A DNA stretch of 56,223 nt from Desulfobulbaceae bacterium. Its GTDB lineage: Bacteria > Desulfobacterota > Desulfobulbia > Desulfobulbales > Desulfocapsaceae. The stretch covers positions 1 to 56,223 of the forward strand of contig JAABSV010000026.1 of the NCBI GenBank assembly GCA_011390165.1, written 5' to 3'. Below are positions 52,396-56,223 of this stretch, piece after piece. A program made the translations under genes and the position numbers. The first letter of the stretch is position 1, and each line of letters begins with the position of its first letter. The notes under the pieces were generated by a model. The model searched no databases, was not told where the DNA came from, and saw only the letters and a list, made by a program, of their open reading frames with translations.

Positions 52396-53982
52396 ATGTC
52401 CGATACGAAACAGGACCGATATTTTGTCGCTGTATCCCCAGGAACGGCGGAGAGCACAGTAAAAAAATTGAAGTACCACGTCAACGGCCAGTGGCTGGAG
52501 TCAAAAACCTCCGTCTACATGGATTGTTTTAACCCCTCCACCGGCGAGGTCATCGCCGCCGCCCCGCAGTGTCTGGCCGAAGAGGTGGAGTCCGCCATAG
52601 CCGCTGCCAATGCCGCCTACCCCGCCTGGGCAGATACCCCGGTGAGCAAAAGGGTGCAGGTCCTCTACCGGATGAAATATCTGCTGGACAAAAACCTGGA
52701 AGAGCTCTCGCATCTGCTGGCCTTTGAAATGGGCAAAAAATGGGATGAGGCGATGGGTGACATTCTCAAGGTGACCGAGGTGGTCGAGTTCGCCTGTGGT
52801 GCCCCCCATCTGATGAAGGGGGAATCGCTGATGAACGTCAGCAACGGCTACGACACGGTCCTCTACCGTCACCCGGTCGGGGTATTTGCCGGCATCGCCC
52901 CCTGGAATTTCCCGGCAATGATTCCGCATGGCTGGATGACCCCCATCTGCATTGCCACGGGCAACTGCATGGTGCTCAAGGCGGCCAGTTTCGTCCCCCA
53001 GTCCTCCATGCGGATGATGGAACTCTGGCAGGAGGCGGGTATTCCCGACGGGGTGATCAATCTGGTGACCGCCGGCCGTAACGAGGCCGAAATTCTTCTC
53101 CGCCATCCCGATATCAAAGGGGTCTCTTTTGTCGGCTCGACCAAGGTTGGTTTGCATATCTACACCACCGCCTCGGCAAACGGCAAACGGGTACAGGCCC
53201 TTACCGAGGCAAAAAATCACGCCCTGGTGCTGCGTGACTGCAAACTGGAGCGAACTGCCCGGGGGATCATCAACGCCTTCTGCGGCTGTGCCGGCCAGCG
53301 CTGCATGGCCCTGCCGACCATTGTCGTGGAAGAGGTGATAGCCGACGAACTCGTTGCCCTGCTGAAGACCTTTGCCGAGGAGATCAATCTCGGCAAGGCC
53401 TACGAGAAAGAGACCGGCATGGGTCCGGTGGTTAACCGGGGCCATTTGCAATTTGTTCTCGACTGGATCCAGACCGGCATCGAGGAAGGCGCCACCCTGC
53501 TGGTTGACGGGCGGCAGCCAAAGGTGCCGGCCGGTTGCGAAGGGGGCTTTTTTGTTGGCCCGACCATCTTCGACCATGTCACTGAAGAGATGTCCATCGG
53601 TCGAGAAGAGGTCTTCGGGCCGGTACTCTGTATCAAGCGGGTTAAAAACTTCGAAGAAGGCATCACCGCCATGAACAACAGCCGCTTTGCCAACGGCTCG
53701 GTGATCTATACCCAGAACGGCTACTACGCCCGCGAGTTCGCCAAGCGGACCGATGCCGGGATGGTCGGGGTCAATGTCGGCATTCCGGTTCCCTTAGGAA
53801 TTTTCGGCTTTACCGGCCATAAGCAGTCATTTTTCGGCGATTTGCATGTCATGGGCAAGGATGGCTTTGCCTTCTTCACCGAGTCGAAGAACGTTACCTG
53901 CACCTGGTTTTCCGAAGAGGAACTGCAGACTGGTAAAGTTGATACCTGGGATGGGACGATCTCCTCAATGCCGACCTCATAA
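52396..53982 (+). CDS. CoA-acylating-type aldehyde dehydrogenase, MmsA family
   Basis: A 528-residue ALDH. The match is to methylmalonate-semialdehyde dehydrogenases: GIAPWNFPAMI with oxyanion N171, SFVGSTKVGLHIYT, catalytic C303 in CAGQRCMALP, EEVFGPVL and the family ending SFFGDLHVMGKDGFAFFTESKNVT. The general-base glutamate of hydrolytic ALDHs (the E of ELGGK) is not present; the loop reads ALTEAKNH. That absence is typical of CoA-dependent acylating members. An N-terminal extension of about 28 residues precedes the domain. ATG 52396 follows GAAGGAG. Candidate substrates are sulfoacetaldehyde, acetaldehyde or malonate semialdehyde. It sits after the TRAP genes and before the GntR regulator. 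Confidence 0.85.
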   Translation: MSDTKQDRYFVAVSPGTAESTVKKLKYHVNGQWLESKTSVYMDCFNPSTGEVIAAAPQCLAEEVESAIAAANAAYPAWADTPVSKRVQVLYRMKYLLDKNLEELSHLLAFEMGKKWDEAMGDILKVTEVVEFACGAPHLMKGESLMNVSNGYDTVLYRHPVGVFAGIAPWNFPAMIPHGWMTPICIATGNCMVLKAASFVPQSSMRMMELWQEAGIPDGVINLVTAGRNEAEILLRHPDIKGVSFVGSTKVGLHIYTTASANGKRVQALTEAKNHALVLRDCKLERTARGIINAFCGCAGQRCMALPTIVVEEVIADELVALLKTFAEEINLGKAYEKETGMGPVVNRGHLQFVLDWIQTGIEEGATLLVDGRQPKVPAGCEGGFFVGPTIFDHVTEEMSIGREEVFGPVLCIKRVKNFEEGITAMNNSRFANGSVIYTQNGYYAREFAKRTDAGMVGVNVGIPVPLGIFGFTGHKQSFFGDLHVMGKDGFAFFTESKNVTCTWFSEEELQTGKVDTWDGTISSMPTS

Positions 53983-54143
53983 CCTTTCATCCGGCTGGGC
54001 AGGTGCACCGGGCCCTTGCCCAGCCAGTCAGCCGGCTCGCCGTGTCTGCCACCCTGAGCTGCTGGCTGACCGGCAAGTCAGGGTGGCTGGCACAGGTCAA
54101 GAAAACGGTTGCCGCCGAACCAAGGGAAAAGGAGCCAGTGACA

Positions 54144-54839
54144 GTGCTTAACTTCAAATCCCTGCGCGAACAGGTGTACGAATATATCCGGGACGAAATG
54201 TACGCCGGGAACATTCTGCCCAGCACCACCCTCAACCTCAGCCAGATCAGCGACCATCTGGGGATCAGCAAGACACCGTTGCGGGATGCCCTGATCCGCA
54301 TGGAGGTGGAGGGCTTTGTCACTATCATGCCCCGCCGCGGGGTGATGGTCAACGTTCTCACCCTGCAGGACGTCAAGGATTTCTACCAGATTATCGGGGC
54401 CCTTGAGGCGGAGGCGGTGAAGGCGGTTTTCCACCTCTTCAACGACCACCATACCGCAACCCTGCGGCGGCTGAACACCGAGATGCGTGCGGCCATTCTT
54501 GCCGATGATTTCCAGCGCTACTACACCCTCAACAGCAGTTTTCACGACCACTTCGTCCTTCTCTCCGACAACAAAACCACCCACCAGATTCTGATGCCGC
54601 TGAAACAGCGGCTGTACGACTTCCAGCGACGGCCCTACGTCAAGGAGTGGGAATTGCGCAATACTCAGGAGCATGACCTCTTCATCGACGCCATCGAAGA
54701 GGGTGGTGTGGCCGAGGCGGTACGAATTCTCCGCGATGTGCACTGGTCGTTTCCGGTTCAGGAAAAGTTTATTCGGGCCTTCCATCAGCGCGAGGCCGAG
54801 AAGAGTCTGCAGGAAAGCCGGGACGCCCAGTCCGTATAA
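54144..54839 (+). CDS. GntR-family regulator with FCD effector domain
   Basis: A 231-residue transcription factor. The N-terminal winged helix (about 1-70) has the GntR pattern LREQVYEYIRDEMYAG, then LNLSQISDHLGISKTPLRDALIRMEVEG and a wing ending IMPRRGVMV. The C-terminal helical FCD domain (about 78-215) has SSFHDHF and EHDLFIDAI histidines that usually bind a metal and an organic acid ligand. I use GTG 54144, 9 bases after AAGGAG; GTG 54138 is too close. Lying between the two aldehyde dehydrogenases, it is the only local regulator and may bind the palindromes at 45504, 45596, 48547 or 54910. Confidence 0.9.
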   Translation: MLNFKSLREQVYEYIRDEMYAGNILPSTTLNLSQISDHLGISKTPLRDALIRMEVEGFVTIMPRRGVMVNVLTLQDVKDFYQIIGALEAEAVKAVFHLFNDHHTATLRRLNTEMRAAILADDFQRYYTLNSSFHDHFVLLSDNKTTHQILMPLKQRLYDFQRRPYVKEWELRNTQEHDLFIDAIEEGGVAEAVRILRDVHWSFPVQEKFIRAFHQREAEKSLQESRDAQSV

Positions 54840-54891
54840 GACGAAGAGGTGAGCGGAGAGTAGATATGGCAGGCAAAGGCTCTCTGTAGCC

Positions 54892-54920
54892 TTGCCGATC
54901 AAGATGATATCTGATATATC
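54892..54920 (+). promoter_or_regulatory. Predicted promoter of the second aldehyde dehydrogenase
   Basis: TTGCCG (54892-54897) and TATATC (54915-54920), 17 bases apart, each 4 of 6 to consensus. The -10 is covered by the palindrome at 54910-54923, as at the TRAP promoter. Confidence 0.5.
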
Positions 54921-54923
54921 AGA
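54910..54923. promoter_or_regulatory. 14-bp palindrome TCTGATATATCAGA
   Basis: A perfect 14-bp palindrome over the predicted -10 of the following gene, 96 bases before its start. It shares TCTGATAYATCA with 48547-48558. Confidence 0.6.
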
Positions 54924-55019
54924 AGCAGAGCTGGGCGAGTCCTCCCTTTCAAGACGGGAATGTAAGGTGGGGAGGAGTCGGGTCAACGATAAAAATTTGT
55001 ACAAATGAAGGAGAGGATG

Positions 55020-56223
55020 ATGAGCGAGTTTATCCGCGTAAAAAATTTCATTGATGGTGAGTGGAGAGAAGAGAGCCAGGCCGAGCATGTGCCGTTGTAT
55101 AACCCCTCCACCGGTGCTGTGATCGGGGAAGTGCCCTTGTCGGCCGAGGAGACCTCGTTGGCGGCGGTGGAATCGTCCTACGCAGCCTACGAGGGGTGGC
55201 GACGGCTGAATGTCGGCAAACGGGTAAGTTATCTCTTTGCCATGCGCCAGGCGCTGATCGAAAAGGAGGAGAGCCTGGCCGTGGCCATCGCCGTCGATCA
55301 GGCCAAGCATATCAGCGAGGCCCGGGGCGAAGTCCAGCGGGTGGTGCAGATTCTCGAAGCCGCCTGCAGCATTCCCACCCTGCTTCAGGGGGAAAATCTG
55401 GAGGGGATCGCCGCCAATATCAACGGCCGGGTGATCAAGCAGTCCCTCGGGGTTTTTGGCGGGGTTGCCCCGTTTAACTTTCCTGCCCTGGTCTTTGGCT
55501 GGTTTGTCCCCTACGCCATTGGTGTCGGCAACACCTTCATCTTCAAACCCTCCACCCAGTCACCTCTCTTCATGCAGGGTATGGGTGATATCTTCAACGA
55601 TATCGGACTGCCGAAAGGGGTAGTCAACATCATCCACGGCAATCGGAGCATTCCCGAGAGCTGGTACGGCCACCAGAAAATGTCCGGGGTCTGTCTCGTC
55701 GGTTCCACCCCCACCGCCAAAAAAATTGCCGAGGGGTGCGGACGGGGAGGCAAGCGGACGATGCTTCTCGGCGGGGCGAAAAACTACCTGGTGGCCATGG
55801 AGGACGCCAATCCGGAAATATTCATCGAAAACTTCATCCACTCCTGCTATGGCTCGGCGGGGCAGCGCTGTCTGGCCGGCTCCCTGGTCGCCCTGGTGCC
55901 GGAGATCTACGACAGTTTTGTCGAGAAGATGGTTGCCGCCTCCAGCCAGATAAAGGTGGGCAATGCCATGGACCCGGATGTGTACATGGGCCCGGTCATT
56001 TCGGCGGCAGCAAAAAAAAGGATCGAGGACTATATCGAGATTGGTGTCAAGGGTGGCGCCAAACTGCTTGTTGATGGTCGCAACCCGGCGGTCAAGGATT
56101 CGGGTGGCTACTATGTCGGGCCGACCATTTTTACCGATGTTACCCCCTGTATGCGGATTGCCAAGGAAGAGATCTTCGGACCGGTGGTCTCAGTGGTCAA
56201 GATCAGCGGCCTGGAGGATGCCC
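55020..56223 (+). CDS. Second MmsA-family acylating-type aldehyde dehydrogenase (3' end outside window)
   Basis: The first 401 residues of an ALDH related to, but clearly different from, the one at 52396. Visible motifs are FIDGEW near the start, GGVAPFNFPALV with N153, CLVGSTPTAKKIA, catalytic C284 in GSAGQRCLAGS and KEEIFGPVVSV. The K-containing loop reads LGGAKNY and lacks the hydrolytic glutamate, again pointing to CoA-dependent acylation. ATG 55020 lies 6 bases after AAGGAG; ATG 55017 is too near it. Two such enzymes flanking one GntR gene is unusual and suggests two aldehyde substrates or a divided step. Confidence 0.85.
   Translation, partial: MSEFIRVKNFIDGEWREESQAEHVPLYNPSTGAVIGEVPLSAEETSLAAVESSYAAYEGWRRLNVGKRVSYLFAMRQALIEKEESLAVAIAVDQAKHISEARGEVQRVVQILEAACSIPTLLQGENLEGIAANINGRVIKQSLGVFGGVAPFNFPALVFGWFVPYAIGVGNTFIFKPSTQSPLFMQGMGDIFNDIGLPKGVVNIIHGNRSIPESWYGHQKMSGVCLVGSTPTAKKIAEGCGRGGKRTMLLGGAKNYLVAMEDANPEIFIENFIHSCYGSAGQRCLAGSLVALVPEIYDSFVEKMVAASSQIKVGNAMDPDVYMGPVISAAAKKRIEDYIEIGVKGGAKLLVDGRNPAVKDSGGYYVGPTIFTDVTPCMRIAKEEIFGPVVSVVKISGLEDA

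Noticed and set aside
1..56223. CRISPR arrays, tRNA/rRNA genes, insertion sequences, prophage or integrase genes
   Set aside because: Looked for regularly spaced repeats, cloverleaf-like segments and transposase motifs on both strands and saw none.

Overview
The window is about 56 kb of dense, GC-rich bacterial chromosome (roughly 60% GC by eye), with about 44 protein genes. I saw no rRNA, tRNA, CRISPR array, insertion sequence, integrase or phage gene. Gene content suggests an anaerobic, Gram-negative Desulfobacterota-type organism, possibly related to Desulfobulbales. The supports are a class II DAHP synthase, a TrpB2-type tryptophan synthase beta chain, the MoxR/Bat operon, LetAB and omptin outer-envelope proteins, and a complete Tpa-Xsc-Ald taurine dissimilation set with a TRAP transporter. 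The taxonomic assignment is inference from gene content, not from a marker gene.

Layout. 1-9.7 kb: a CYTH-domain gene cut by the window edge, an EI24/CysZ-like membrane protein, radA, a 36-residue membrane peptide, a cyclase-like/cNMP-binding fusion, an HtrA/DegP-type protease, class II DAHP synthase, an HsdR-N-like protein and an omptin. 9.7-18.7 kb: trpB2, letA-letB (seven MCE domains), prmA, a PilZ protein, rsmE and mnmH. 18.8-26.9 kb: a tightly overlapping minus-strand operon moxR-DUF58-DUF4381-batA-batB/C-batD-batE. 27-32.9 kb: an N-acetylglutamate-synthase-like acetyltransferase, a Cache-type histidine kinase with its HD-GYP response regulator, and a TauE/SafE permease. 32.9-43.3 kb: a large DUF748/AsmA-like protein, a quinone oxidoreductase, a flavin-binding split-barrel protein and a complete livKHMGF branched-chain-type ABC transporter.

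43.6 kb to the end is the most distinctive part, an organosulfonate locus. xsc and tpa diverge from a 521-bp control region. ald follows tpa. Then come a three-gene TRAP transporter, a CoA-acylating-type aldehyde dehydrogenase of the methylmalonate-semialdehyde dehydrogenase family, a GntR/FCD regulator, and a second such dehydrogenase that runs off the window. Tpa would transaminate taurine with pyruvate to sulfoacetaldehyde and alanine. Xsc would cleave sulfoacetaldehyde with phosphate to acetyl phosphate and sulfite. Ald would regenerate pyruvate while releasing ammonium and NADH. The sulfite could serve as electron acceptor. The two aldehyde dehydrogenases are not needed for that route, so they hint at a second substrate or branch.

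Regulatory structure in the sulfonate locus is visible by eye. Two perfect TGTCTAGACA palindromes sit 92 bp apart between xsc and tpa, one overlapping a good -35 of xsc. A different dyad, TCTGATAYATCA, lies over the -10 of both the TRAP promoter and the second dehydrogenase promoter in exactly the same register. These sites and the local GntR gene are the best leads for an undescribed regulatory circuit in this window.
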